A stretch of 64,000 nucleotides of DNA from Cannabis sativa. Lineage: Eukaryota; Streptophyta; Magnoliopsida; Rosales; Cannabaceae. Location: NCBI RefSeq assembly GCF_029168945.1, contig NC_083609.1, positions 20,643,501 through 20,707,500 on the forward strand. The letters are read 5' to 3'. Positions 12,541 through 23,014 of this stretch are shown here, one piece after another. A model generated the notes under the pieces. The model was given only the letters and a program-made list of their open reading frames with translations, did no database searches and had not been told where the DNA came from. Position 1 is the stretch's first letter. Each line of letters begins with the position of its first letter. A program made the translations under genes and the position numbers.

Positions 12541-13696
12541 AATAAAGCTCATTATTTAAAATGTCTTTTCTTCTAATATTTATTCAATCTATTTATTTTA
12601 AATATATATATTTATTTAATTAAAATTTCCAATTTAGAATAAATTCTAAATATAAATTTAAATTTAATATTTATAAAATTACACTTAGATGGATATGAAA
12701 ATAAAATGAATTATTTCCATCTTAGTAATCATTTTCAATAAATATTTAGAAAATTATTCAATTTAAGTTGTATCAAAATTAATTTAAATTAATTTGCAAC
12801 TCAAATTTTATTTTCTATAAATATATATTGCATTTCGAAAATATATTTAAAAAATAAATACAATTTTCGAAAAAAAAAATGCTCTAAAATAAAATAAAAT
12901 AAATCCTGAAAAATTATTCTAGCCATATGTTGGTCCAAAATTAATTAATAAATTAATTTTCAACAAAAAATATAATTTTCCTATTTAATTAAATATTAAA
13001 AAAAAATTAAAATATTTAAGTGTCATGATGAAAATTAACTTAAATATTAATTTTCTATTTAATTAGATATTACTAGAAAAATACTTCAAGCAAAACAGAT
13101 GATATATATCAAGACTTTCATTGACTAATTAATTCATTTTATAATTATAATATATTTTAGTTTATTTATTTAAATTAATCATTAAATGAAAAAACATTGA
13201 TTTAAGTTGGTCCAAAATTAATTAGTAAAATAATTAATTTTCAACTTTAATCTATTTTTCAAAAAAAAAATCAAAATTTTTCTGCATAATAAATGCAATT
13301 TCAAAAAATAATGATTAACAAATAAAATAAAATATATTTTGAAAACTATTCAAATTTAAGTTGTTGAAAAAAAATCTCCAACTTAAAATAATTTTCTATT
13401 TAATTAAATTTCATGAAAATAATAATATTTAAGTATCAAGAATGAAATCAACTTAAATATTTAATCTTCAATTTAATTAAATGTATTAAATACAAGAATT
13501 AAATAATTAAGTATAAAATAAACTTAATTATTAATTCTAATTTAATACTAGGAAAATATTCTTTATATAAATTGATCCAAAATTAATTAAAAAATAATTA
13601 ATTTTCAACTTAAAATATTTTCCTATTTAATATTAGAAAATATAACTAGTACTAGAAATAATTATCTAGAATATATTTCAATTAACTAATTGCTTT
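12541..13696. repeat. AT-rich degenerate tandem repeats in the copia A leader
   Basis: More than 80% A+T by eye. Several diverged units recur, each with a block like TTGGTCCAAAATTAATTA followed by TAATTTTCAACTT and TTTTCCTATTTAATTAAAT, near 12940, 13205, 13370 and 13570. The primer-binding site expected beside the 5' LTR cannot be recognised; the LTR edge at about 13697-13711 is eroded. Confidence 0.6.
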
Positions 13697-14214
13697 TCTA
13701 AAATTAACTAGTACCATGATCTAGATTTACTAAAAGGTATGTTTCATTAACATCGTAATATGAATTTCTAAAACAATGAAATTAAACACATATAAAGTTT
13801 CAGAAAAACTTACATTGGGTGCAGCGGAATATAATGTATCCTTCTGCTCAGATCTCTAACCCTTGTATCCTGTCTGTCGCAGAGTATCACCAAGATCTGA
13901 GCCCGAATGTCATTCTCTTGATTCTGGATTCTTCACAATCTTCCACACTATGATTGAGATACCACTTGATGTGTGTGGGCACTCACTCTATCACTCAAGC
14001 GCTTCGGTTTAGAAGAGATGAAGAGAGAGAGAAGGTGGCGGCTAGGGTATTGGAAGAAGGCTTTAAGTTTTTCTCTGAAGGAATGAGATGCAACGTTTTT
14101 TTGCTGAAGCCACCACTACATATTTATAGTAAACCACCTAGGGTTAGGTTAGATTTATTTGGCATTAAAATAATAATAAAAAAAGAAATGGTAAATTGCA
14201 ATATAAGTGGTCGA
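13697..14214 (-). repeat. Copia A 5' LTR, left part
   Basis: It aligns with 7392-7910 of the 3' LTR from about TACCATGATCTAGATTTAC onwards; the terminal 15 bp are not conserved. It is broken at 14214 by the Athila LTR, and the rest resumes at 26215. The pentamer before the break is GTCGA and that after it GCCGA, a target duplication with one substitution. Confidence 0.8.
14121..14128 (-). promoter_or_regulatory. TATA box of the copia A 5' LTR
   Basis: TATAAATA on the minus strand. Upstream promoter sequence now lies 12 kb away beyond the Athila insertion, so this promoter is physically split. Confidence 0.5.
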
Positions 14215-14412
14215 TGTTAGGTTATAATTAACCTATATTTCGGGTCTTTAAAGTTAGCATTATCTCGTCTATTGGTGTCTTTTGGAGCAGTTTTACGCTT
14301 GATTTTCATTATTTCAGGTTCCCGGGGTGTTAAAATTCGAATTCAGTCAAATGGCGAAAAACTTGGACAAACTTGGAAAAAATTGGAAAATTCGGCTCCA
14401 GATGCATCAGTA

Positions 14413-14547
14413 GTCGCGACCTCCAGAGAGCCTGGTCGCGACCCTTTTTCCTGGTCGCGACCATGGTCGCGACTTCGTAAGTTAGGCAGAAACTCGGTTT
14501 TTCGAGTTTTGCCTGTAGTCGCGACCAGCTTAAATGCTAGTCGCGAC
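14413..14547. promoter_or_regulatory. Cluster of six GTCGCGAC palindromes in the Athila LTR
   Basis: Perfect 8-bp palindromes at 14413-14420, 14435-14442, 14454-14461, 14466-14473, 14518-14525 and 14540-14547, about 70 bp upstream of the TATA box. The same palindrome occurs five times upstream of ORF2. In the 3' LTR two of the six are altered. The placement suggests a promoter element, but no factor is known to me for it. Confidence 0.6.
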
Positions 14548-14616
14548 TATGTACGGAAATCGCAGATTTGACCTAATTTTGATTTTTCACTCAATTGGAG
14601 GCTCACCACTCATCCC

Positions 14617-14623
14617 TATATAA
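14617..14623 (+). promoter_or_regulatory. TATA box of the Athila LTR
   Basis: TATATAA preceded by CCC and followed by GGAATACG, in an otherwise unstructured stretch between the palindrome cluster and the probable R region. The same sequence lies at about 24677-24683 in the 3' LTR. Confidence 0.6.
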
Positions 14624-15455
14624 GGAATACGACATTGAAGGTCAGATCTAAGCAAAAACAGACCTAATAGTGGAGGCAAAGTGGAGAGGAAGCTATCTTG
14701 AAGACCCGGAGCGATACGACCTTCTAGTTTCTTTCTTTTACCCTTTTTATTCATCTTTATGTTTGTTTTTATTTCTGAATTAATCATGGATGTTTTGAGA
14801 GTTATTATGAACTAAATTTCCCAATAAGGGAGGATGATGATTGTTGTTTAAGTTTATGCCTAGTTAATAAATAATTGCCATTCCTTCATCTTATGTGTGA
14901 ATACTATCTTTATTTGTGTTTAATTTCATGTGTAAGCTTGATCACCTTTTACATGCTCTATGATCCTAATTCGAAATCTGAAAAGTGAGAATTAGGAATG
15001 CTAAAAGTTGGATAGTCTAGGTTTTGATGTAAAACGAAAGTATTTACATAGCCTTAGTGACTAATAGATTATTGCTTAATGCTGATTTTGTGTTGATCTA
15101 ATTAAGAAGTTAATTAGAGAACATATTATTTAGAACCTAAAAGATCTTAAAAGAGTTAGGTTAATTTATAATTTGTCTTTCACATTGAGATAAGGATAGC
15201 AATTAGGCATTAACATAGGTAACTTATCAACAGGATTCACCTCCCTAATCTCTCATCTTGATTAATCTTCGTTTATTTTCCCTTTAATTTCTGAGTTCTT
15301 TATTTTTAAATTGCAAACTTATTATTTTACCAAATAGAATCATAAGTATAATTTAGTAGTACTTAATCCAATTCCCTGTGGTTCGACCTCACTTGCGTGA
15401 GATACTACTTGATACGTACACTTGCGTAATAAACAGAATTTTCGTAACAAGTTTT

Positions 15456-15473
15456 TGGCGCCGTTGCCGGGGA
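15456..15473 (+). promoter_or_regulatory. Primer-binding site, tRNA-Asp type
   Basis: TGGCGCCGTTGCCGGGGA starts 6 bp after the LTR end. It is the primer site typical of Athila elements and marks the start of minus-strand DNA synthesis. It recurs after the 3' LTR at 25517-25534, where it should not be. Confidence 0.85.
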
Positions 15474-15699
15474 ATTGTTTAAAGATTGATATTACACAAA
15501 ATTATACTAACTTCTACTTTGGTATATTTTCTCTTGCTGATTTTTCTAACCTTTTTCTTGCAATATTTTCTTAGGAATCATAAGTGTATGCGCCGTTAAG
15601 GACAAGCAGTGATATTACCAGTTGATCCCGAAATCGAGAAAACTTGTAGGAGAAACCGAAAGAACAAGAGGCAAGAGGGAGTTTTCGACAACCGTAACT

Positions 15700-16790
15700 G
15701 AAACTTCGAACATCATGGCGCCAATGCCGCAAACAATGGAGGCAATAACGGTAACAATGGTGGCGCGGTAGAAGATCGAAGCTAATGGCGCGGCTTGAGA
15801 GATTACATTCTCCCTACTCGACGGGAGTGCGGTCATGTATCGGGCCACGGCGGTGGATGCAAACAACTTTGAGATCAAACCCTGCCATACTTCGAGATGG
15901 TGCGGTCTTGATTCGAGTTTGGTGGCCTCCCTTCTGAAGATCCTAATCTGCATCTTTCTAACTTCATGGAACTTTGTGAAACCTTTAAAGTTAATGGAGT
16001 TAGTGATGATGCTATTCGACTGAGACTGTTCCCATTCTCTCTTAGGGAGTGAGCCAAGAGTTGGCTAAACTCCTTGCCACCCAACTCTATTGCCACCTGG
16101 AATGATCTGGCAATGAAATTCTTGTCAAAGTTCTTTCCTCCAGCCAAGTCTGCAAAGCTGAGAGGAGAAATTAATAACCCACGCCAACAAGATAATGAAT
16201 CTCTCCATGAAGCTTGGGAGAGGTTTAAAGATACGATCGAAGGAGTGCCCTCACCATGGTATAGAGAAGTGGATCTTTGGTCCACAACTTCTACAATGGG
16301 TTGGTAGGAAATACGAGAACTTTAATAGATGTTGCGGTTGGAGGAGCCTTTATGAGGAAGAGTGCTAATGAAGCTTATGATCTATTGGAGGAGATGGCTG
16401 CAAACAATCAACAAGGTGGCCAACTGAGAGGAGTCAATCAAAGAAGGTAGCTGGTGTGTTAGAGGTCGATGCCATCACCAAGTTGACAGCACAGGTTGAG
16501 GCATTGACAAAGATAATTGCAGGGCAAGCTAAACAAGCCCAAGTTGTGTGCGAGTTATGTGGGGGAAGCCATCACTTTTCAGAATGCCAAGCTGATGTGG
16601 ATGATTTGCCAATGGATGAAGCTAAAGCCATTGGAAACTATTCACAGAACAACAACAACAACTATGGGTTCAACCAGGGTAACAACCGAAGAAACAGTGG
16701 GTTCTATCAGCAACGAAATCAGAACCGAAATCGGAATCAACAGTTTAATCGAAGCAACAAACCTGCGGTGAAATTCTAGTTTGCAGGCAA
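15700..16790 (+). pseudogene. Athila gag, degenerate
   Basis: Across several frames the plus strand reads [38 protein letters not shown], then after a TGA AKSWLNSLPPNSIATWNDLA and WERFKDTIEG, which are the retrotransposon gag core blocks. A zinc knuckle CELCGGSHHFSEC near 16550-16590 and an Asn/Arg/Gln-rich RNA-binding tail (to 16779) follow. The stop between the two core blocks and frame shifts near 16250 and 16450 break it. An intact gag would assemble the particle and bind the genomic RNA. Confidence 0.75.
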
Positions 16791-16848
16791 TTCTTGCTTC
16801 AATTCATGACTGAAACTAGATCTTCAATCAAAGACCTCGCAGACACGA

Positions 16849-17800
16849 ATGGGCCAACTAGCAACTCAAGTAGCAACCCGTCCTCAAGGGAATTTGCCTA
16901 GCACCGAAGTAAACCCCAAGGAAAACTGCAAGGCAATTACCCTGAGAAGCGGTAAAAATTATGATGGTCCTGAAATGCCACAACTAGTGAATGGAGAAAA
17001 GGAGAATGAAGAGCAACCGATGTCGACCCCAACACCCACTCCAACGAAGGCTATTGATAGTCAACCACAGCCACAGCAGTCTCCACCAACTAATATAGAT
17101 CACCATGTAAAAATACCATACCCCCAAAGGCTTAGAAAGTCGAGCTTGGACAAGCAGTTCACCAAATTCCTGGAAGTGTTCAAAAGACTTCACATTAACA
17201 TTCCTTTTGCTGAAGCTTTAGAGCAGATGCCAAGTTATGTGAAGTTTATGAAGGAAATCTTGTCAAAGAAGAGAAAGATGGAGGACTATGAGACAGTTGC
17301 TCATGAAGAGTGCGGCGCCATATCCTACGAAGAAACTCCCTCCTAAACTCAGAGATCCAGGGAGTTTCACTATTCCTTGTACTATAGGAAAAATTGAGGG
17401 AATAAATGCACTTTGTGACTTGGGAGCTAGCATTAACTTGATGCCTATATCGGTGTTTAAAAGACTGCAGTTGGGTGAAGCAAAGCCAACAACAGTAACT
17501 CTCCAATTGGCAGACCGATCACTAGCCCATCCTAGAGGAGTCATTGAGGATGTGTTAGTTAAGGTTGATAAGTTCATCTTTCCAGTTGATTTCATCGTTT
17601 TGGATATGGAAGAAGATAGCAATGTCCCAATTATTCTTGGGAGACCATTCTTGGCAAGTAACCGGCCAAGCCTTAATTGATGTTCAGAAAGGTGAATTAA
17701 AGCTGAGAGTCCAAGGAGAAGAAGTGGTCTTTAATGTGCTAAAGGCTATGACGTACCCAAAGGCAAGTGATAACTGCTTCTTTATTGATTGATGAAATGG
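16849..17800 (+). pseudogene. Athila gag-pol linker and aspartic protease, degenerate
   Basis: 16849-17346 reads a proline-rich linker followed by the conserved block YPQRLRKSSLDKQFTKFLEV and IPFAEALEQMPSYVKFMKEI, standard before the Athila protease. 17288-17680 contains the protease with active-site LCDLGASINLMP and the C-terminal IILGRPFLA. The frame then shifts and GQALIDVQKGEL follows from another frame. The protease would process the polyprotein; its catalytic Asp is present, but its frame is disconnected from gag and RT. Confidence 0.75.
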
Positions 17801-18064
17801 TGAGTGAGAAAAAGCTGCTAGATGATCCTCTTGAACTAAGTCTAACTGAAGATGAATTGACGGAGCAAGAAGGACAAGAGGTCATGGGGTATGTGAAGTG
17901 GCTCGATTCCTATGGGCCTTTGAACAGAAGATACTTTGAGGAATTGGGAGCGGTTCCAAAAGAGCTGAAGCCATCTGCGAAAAGCCCCCGTAACTTGAAT
18001 TGAAGGTGCTTCCTAGTCACTTGAGGTATGAGTTTTTGGGTCAAGATAAAAAGCTGCCCGCTTA

Positions 18065-19560
18065 TTGTTTATTTCTCTCTACGATGTGGAAGGCGATAGA
18101 CTTTTGAGGGTACTTCGAGCTCATAACAAGGCCATCGCTTGGACATTAGGAGATGTTAAAGGAATCAGTCCTTCAACAGTGATGCATCGAATTCTCATGG
18201 AAGACAACGCCAAACCAACTATTGATGCTCAAAGAAGACTCAATCCACCCATGAAAGAAGTAGTCAGAAAAGAAGTAGTTAAGTGGTTGGATGCCGGAGT
18301 TGCTTATCCTATTTCGGATAGTAAGTGGGTTAGCCGGTGCAAGTGGTCTAGAAGAAAGGTGGAATGACGGTGATCAAGAATGAAAAGAATGAGTTGATTC
18401 CTACAAGAACAGTCCAGGTTGGAGGATTCGCATCGATTACAGGAAACTCAACAAAGCAACAAGAAAAGATCACTTCCCTTTGCCTTTCATTGATCAAATG
18501 CTAGCATTAGCGGGGCAAGAATATTACTTGTTTTCTTGATGGATATTACGGATACCACCAGGATAGCTATAGCACCTTTTTGAAGATCGGAGAAGACTAC
18601 TTTCACATGTCCCTATGGTACCTTTGCTTTCGGAAGAATGCCCTTCGGCTTGTGCAACGCCCACCGCCACTTTTCAAAGGTGTATGATGGCTATCTTTTC
18701 AGATTTGATTGAATCTTGTATTGAAATTTTTATGGATGATTTCTCAGTGTTTGGTTCTTCCTTTGATCATTGTTTGGAAAACCTAGAAAAAGTACTAACA
18801 AGGTGCGAGAAGTCTAACTTGGTGTTAAAGGCGGGAGAAGTGTCACTTTATGGTAACGAAGGAATTGTTCTTGGGCACAAAATTTCAAAAGCGAAATGAA
18901 TTGAGGTGGATAAGGCAAAGGTCTCGACAATAGAAAATTTGCCACCTCAGGTTTACGTAAAAGGAGTGAGGAGTTTCCTGGGACATGCTGGCTTCTATCG
19001 CAGATTTATCAAGGACTTCTCTAAAATCTCAAAACCTTTATCGAGCTTACATGTAAATGGAGTTCCATTTGAGTTCAGAGAAGATTGTTTAAAAGCTTTC
19101 AAGATTTTAAAGGAGAAATTGATTACAGCACCGATAGTAACTTCACCAAATTGGGAGCTAACGGTTTGAGTTGATGTGTGATGCCGGTGACTATGCCATT
19201 GGAGCGATTCGGGTCAACGAGTTGACGGAGTATTCCACACAATCTACTATGCTAGTAAGAACTCGAATGACGCTCAATTAAACTACGCCCTTACACACGA
19301 AGAAATGCCGGCAATAGTGTTTGCTTGTGACAAATTTCGACCCTACCTAATTGGAAATAAGGTAATTGTTTACACGGATCATTCGACGAATCAAATACCT
19401 TATGACCAAGAAGGATGCAAAACAAAGGCTGATTTGGTGGGTACTCTTACTTCAAGAGTTCGACTTAGAGATAAAAGATAAAAAGGGCACCGAGAACCTG
19501 GTAGCAGACCATTTGTCAAGATTAGAGTTGCAAGAGAGTCAGAATACAAAGGAGGTACAA
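18065..19560 (+). pseudogene. Athila reverse transcriptase and RNase H, degenerate
   Basis: Blocks in order across changing frames: MKEVVRKEVVKWLDAGVAYP (RT start), a broken fingers/palm region near 18400-18660, FMDDFSVFGSSFDHCLENL with the catalytic DD at about 18730, GFYRRFIKDFSKISKPL of the connection, then RNase H blocks YYASKNSNDAQLNYALTHEE and a TDHS motif near 19375, ending with [14 protein letters not shown]. At least eight stops or frame changes interrupt it. An intact copy would make the cDNA and degrade the RNA template. Confidence 0.75.
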
Positions 19561-20890
19561 ATAAATGAGCAATTTCCTGATGAACAACTCTTTAGTGTGA
19601 GGGAAAACCTGATGGTACCTTGGTACGCTGACTATGTTAATTTCTTGGCTGCAAAAATAACTCCACCCGAGCTTTCGCGTCAACAATTGAAGAAATTCTT
19701 TTCTGAGGTGAAACATTACTATTGGGAAGAACCAATCCTCTACAAACCTTTGCGCCGTCGGATCATAAGGAGATGTGTTCTGAAGAGGAGATGTATTCTA
19801 TCCTAAATCACTTGTCATGCTTTACCATGTGGGGGACATTTTAGTGGAAATGAACGGTACCGCAAAGGTGTTGCAAAGTGGATTCTTTTGGCCAACGCTA
19901 TTCAAGGATGCTTACTACTTTTGTAAAGGCATGTGATCATTGTCAACGAACGGAGTAATATCTCAAGAAGAAACGAGATGCCTTTAACAGGAATTTTAGA
20001 AGTTGAATTATTTGATGTATGGGGAATAGACTTTATGGGTCCTTTTCCTTCATCCTTTAGAATCGGTACATTCTTTTGTTGTTGATTATGTGTCTAAATG
20101 GGTCGAAGCTTGACTACACCTCAAAATGATGGAAAGACGGTTCTCGCTTCTTACAAAAGAACATTTTTACTCGGTTTGGTACTCCTCGAGCAATAGTAAG
20201 CGATGAAGGGAGCCACTTCTGTAACAAGCAGTTTGAAGCACTCCTCTCAAGATATGGTGTTCGACATCGAACCGGCTTTACCATACCATCCCCAGTAATG
20301 GCCAAGTTTGAAATCTCTAACCGAGAGATTAAGATGATTACGGGAAAAAAAGGTCAAAGATCAAGGAAAGATTGGTCAAGGAAGTTGGATGACGCACTTG
20401 TGGGCATACGAACGGCTTTCAAAACACCGATTGGCATGTCCCCATATCGGTTGGTGTTTGGAAAGGCTTGTCATTTACGGTGGAGTTAGAACATAGAGCT
20501 TTTTGGGCCATGAAGACTCTTAACATGGAACTAAAGTAGCCCGGGGAGAAAAGACTGTTACGAATTTCGAATGAGCTAGATGAGTTTCGGAACGAAGCCT
20601 ATGAAAACGCAAAGATATACAAAGAGAGAACTAAAAAGTGGCACGATCAAGGTCTAATACGGAAAGAGTTTCAACCAGGACAGCAAGTGCTACTCTTCAA
20701 TTCAAGGCTGAAACTGTTTCCTGGAAAGCTGAAATCAAGATGGTCGGGACCATTTACGGTGGTCAAGGTGTTTCCTTATGGAGCGGTGGAGTTAAAAGGT
20801 GAAAGTCCAACAACTTTCAAAGTCGATGGACAAGGTTAAAGCCTTCACTTGGGAGGTCGGTTTGACCAAGCCAAGTCGCCATGATCACGG
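19561..20890 (+). pseudogene. Athila integrase, degenerate
   Basis: Recognisable pieces: [16 protein letters not shown] and a broken zinc-binding segment near 19860-19960, DYVSKWVEA near 20085, the [21 protein letters not shown] core near 20170-20220, then [20 protein letters not shown] near 20405 and the C-terminal region [20 protein letters not shown]. The core is spread over three frames with several stops. The role would be insertion of cDNA into the genome. Confidence 0.7.
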
Positions 20891-21089
20891 CGCCACTTTG
20901 AAGTGCAAGGCTCAGCGTCTAGCTGCATGACGATAAACACAGCGCTTCTGGGAGGCAGCCCAAGTATTATTTTGTTTTGATTGTTTTGTTAGTATTTTCA
21001 ATTTTTAGTTTAGTACCAGACATTATTTCTTTTTAATTGAATCGTGAAAAGCGTGAAAAAAAAAAATTATTTTCGACCTGAACCCAGAA

Positions 21090-21227
21090 GTCGCGACTAG
21101 CATTAAGCCTAGTCGCGACCTCAGTCGCGACTTGCTGATTTTCCAGAAAGGCCTGAATTTTCCTCGTTAGCTAGTCGCGACTAGCCTTTGGCCAAGTCGC
21201 GACTTGCTGACCAAAAATTCTATAAAT
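21090..21227 (+). promoter_or_regulatory. Candidate internal promoter upstream of ORF2: five GTCGCGAC plus TATA
   Basis: Five GTCGCGAC palindromes (21090-21097, 21112-21119, 21124-21131, 21174-21181, 21196-21203) are followed 17 bp later by TATAAAT at 21221-21227 and then a pyrimidine-rich leader. The same palindrome-then-TATA order is found in the LTR. A donor-like GTAAGT lies at about 21536, before the ORF2 start. This suggests that ORF2 has its own transcript, which would explain how a downstream ORF is expressed. Confidence 0.5.
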
Positions 21228-21832
21228 TCACACTTTCCCCCTCATTCAACCCTACACAAACCAAATTCAAATTTCAAATCCTCTCAGCCGACCCTACCCT
21301 ATTTTCCTCTCAAAAATTCAATTTTTCATCTTCAATCTTCAATCTTTTCATCTTTTCTCAAATTTCTTAAACCCAATCTAATCAAAAACCCAATTTCACT
21401 CAACAATCTACACATATCATCAAAACCCACACCAAAGAATACCCAAATCCAAAAAAATCACCATTGTTGTCACCCTCAACCTCAAGCTTTCAAGAACATT
21501 CAACAATGGAGGTGGAGTAAAGCGTTTTCGGGTTTGTAAGTATCACTTTCTTCATTCTTTCAAAAATTTGATTAATTATTTTGAGATTTTGAGTGATATA
21601 ATTGTGTGTGGTGTAAAAATATTGATGATAGTGGGTTTATTATTATTGTATTGTGGTATTGAGTGGTTAGGAACATTGATTGAGTGAATTTTTTGATTTT
21701 TTTTGGGATAGAGGAAATTTAAGGGGAGGTGCTGCCCAATTTTTCTTAGAAAAAAAAAAGAAAAAAAGTATCAGAAAAAAAAAAAGTAATTTCGAAAAAA
21801 ATAAAAAAAAAAAAAAGAGAAAAGAGAAAAAA

Positions 21833-23014
21833 ATGGCACCAAAGAGGACAAGGAATGTTGAAGAAGGTTCGTCTTCGAACCCACCACCAACGGGTTTTGA
21901 TAGAACCCGCTTTGGTAGTATCGAGGCTCACAATCGCTTCGTAAGGTTGAAGAATAGAGCCTATATTGAAGATAGGGGTATTGAATTCCCGGAAAATCCA
22001 TTGAGGCGCCAACCTCGGTTTGAGACGATCAGAGCGCAAATTGAAAGAATGAAGTGGGGAAGTTTTGTGGATACTCGGGGTCGGGCTAACCTTACTATGG
22101 CCTGTGAATTCCTTGCGAATTGGCCCGACCGCCGAAATGGGGAAGTGAAGGTTCGTGGAAAGAAAGTTCCCGCCACTGCTGACGCATTCAATGTGATGTT
22201 CTCTGTCCCAGATTACACTAGGGAGGAACAACGCCTCCGAATTATTGAGGAGGAAGAGCAATTTGATATGGTGGATGTCGCGGAGACAGTGGGATTTCTT
22301 GGGTTGAGGTTCCATGACAATGATGGTACCGAGGGGTCGCCCAATATTCTGTACCGGTGTGAGCTTAACCCGGTGGCAAAAACATGGTTGTACTTTGTGA
22401 GTGCTCGGTTAGTGCCCAACAAGCATTTTTTCGATGTCCAAATGGATCGCCTTAAATATGTGTACGCCATAATGAAAGGGTACAACATTAACATTGGACA
22501 AGCCATAAGGCAGAGCATTGACCAAATCGTGCAAGGAGCCACGGGAGGTGGTTTCGGTTTGGCAGGAGTTATCACAGAACTTTGCGGGGCATATGAAGTT
22601 CCCCAGTTAGAGTTTGACAACACGGTGTTGCCACTTCGTAAGATGGACATCGCCTTTGTCAACAGGCTGAAAGAGCCACACCCTTATGGGCAGCCACCAC
22701 CTGATGCACCGCAAGGGCGTAGGCGCCAACGTGAGCCTAGTGTTGAAGAAGAAGAAGAGGAGCAAACGCTTCAATTGCCTGGGCCCATCGATCCTACAAC
22801 ACAATACACTCATGCACAGCTGAGTTACATAATTCAGCAGAACAACCACATGCAACAATACATGGTGCAGAGGAGTATCTATGATGAGGGACAAGTTCAG
22901 CAACTCAACTCTCTCATCAACAGAATGAACATTGGGATTGATGACCCGAACTACTTGGCACAACCTCCTCGGTTCTATCCCTATGACCAGCCGCCACCAC
23001 CCAACCCTTTCTGA
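21833..23014 (+). CDS. Athila ORF2 (env-position ORF), putative plant transposon protein domain
   Basis: An intact 393-codon frame. The start chosen is the ATG at 21833 (MAPKRTRNVEEGSSSNPPPT); the frame is open further upstream only through poly-A-rich lysine codons that look like leader. Residues about 20-260 read as the 'putative plant transposon protein' domain (Transposase_32-like; motifs WPDRRNGEVKVRGKKVPATA, FNVMFSVPDYT, HNPNILYR-like SPNILYRCELNPVAKTW), common in the ORF after pol in Athila elements. The C-terminus has an acidic run followed by Gln/Asn/Pro-rich sequence. I see no signal peptide or membrane segment, so calling it an envelope protein rests on position only. It is the only undamaged coding region in this element. 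Confidence 0.8.
   Translation: MAPKRTRNVEEGSSSNPPPTGFDRTRFGSIEAHNRFVRLKNRAYIEDRGIEFPENPLRRQPRFETIRAQIERMKWGSFVDTRGRANLTMACEFLANWPDRRNGEVKVRGKKVPATADAFNVMFSVPDYTREEQRLRIIEEEEQFDMVDVAETVGFLGLRFHDNDGTEGSPNILYRCELNPVAKTWLYFVSARLVPNKHFFDVQMDRLKYVYAIMKGYNINIGQAIRQSIDQIVQGATGGGFGLAGVITELCGAYEVPQLEFDNTVLPLRKMDIAFVNRLKEPHPYGQPPPDAPQGRRRQREPSVEEEEEEQTLQLPGPIDPTTQYTHAQLSYIIQQNNHMQQYMVQRSIYDEGQVQQLNSLINRMNIGIDDPNYLAQPPRFYPYDQPPPPNPF

Larger units (their letters stand above)
14215..15449 (+). repeat. Athila 5' LTR
   Basis: 1235 bp from TGTTAGGTTATAAT to TTTTCGTAACA, with TG...CA ends, matching 24275-25510. It holds six GTCGCGAC palindromes (14413-14547) and a TATATAA at 14617-14623. Differences from the other LTR are few and partly sit in the palindrome cluster. 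Confidence 0.92.

Noticed and set aside
14272..14571. 99-codon plus-strand frame in the Athila LTR (also 24332-24601)
   Set aside because: Composed of the GTCGCGAC repeat region of the LTR; it is not conserved between the two LTRs and resembles no protein.
17263..17622. 119-codon minus-strand frame
   Set aside because: Antisense shadow of the Athila protease.
21746..22315. 189-codon minus-strand frame
   Set aside because: Shadow of ORF2 on the opposite strand; its C-terminus is translated poly(T) and no domain is seen.
21833..23014. Calling ORF2 a functional envelope protein
   Set aside because: No signal peptide, fusion segment or transmembrane helix visible; only its position after pol is env-like.
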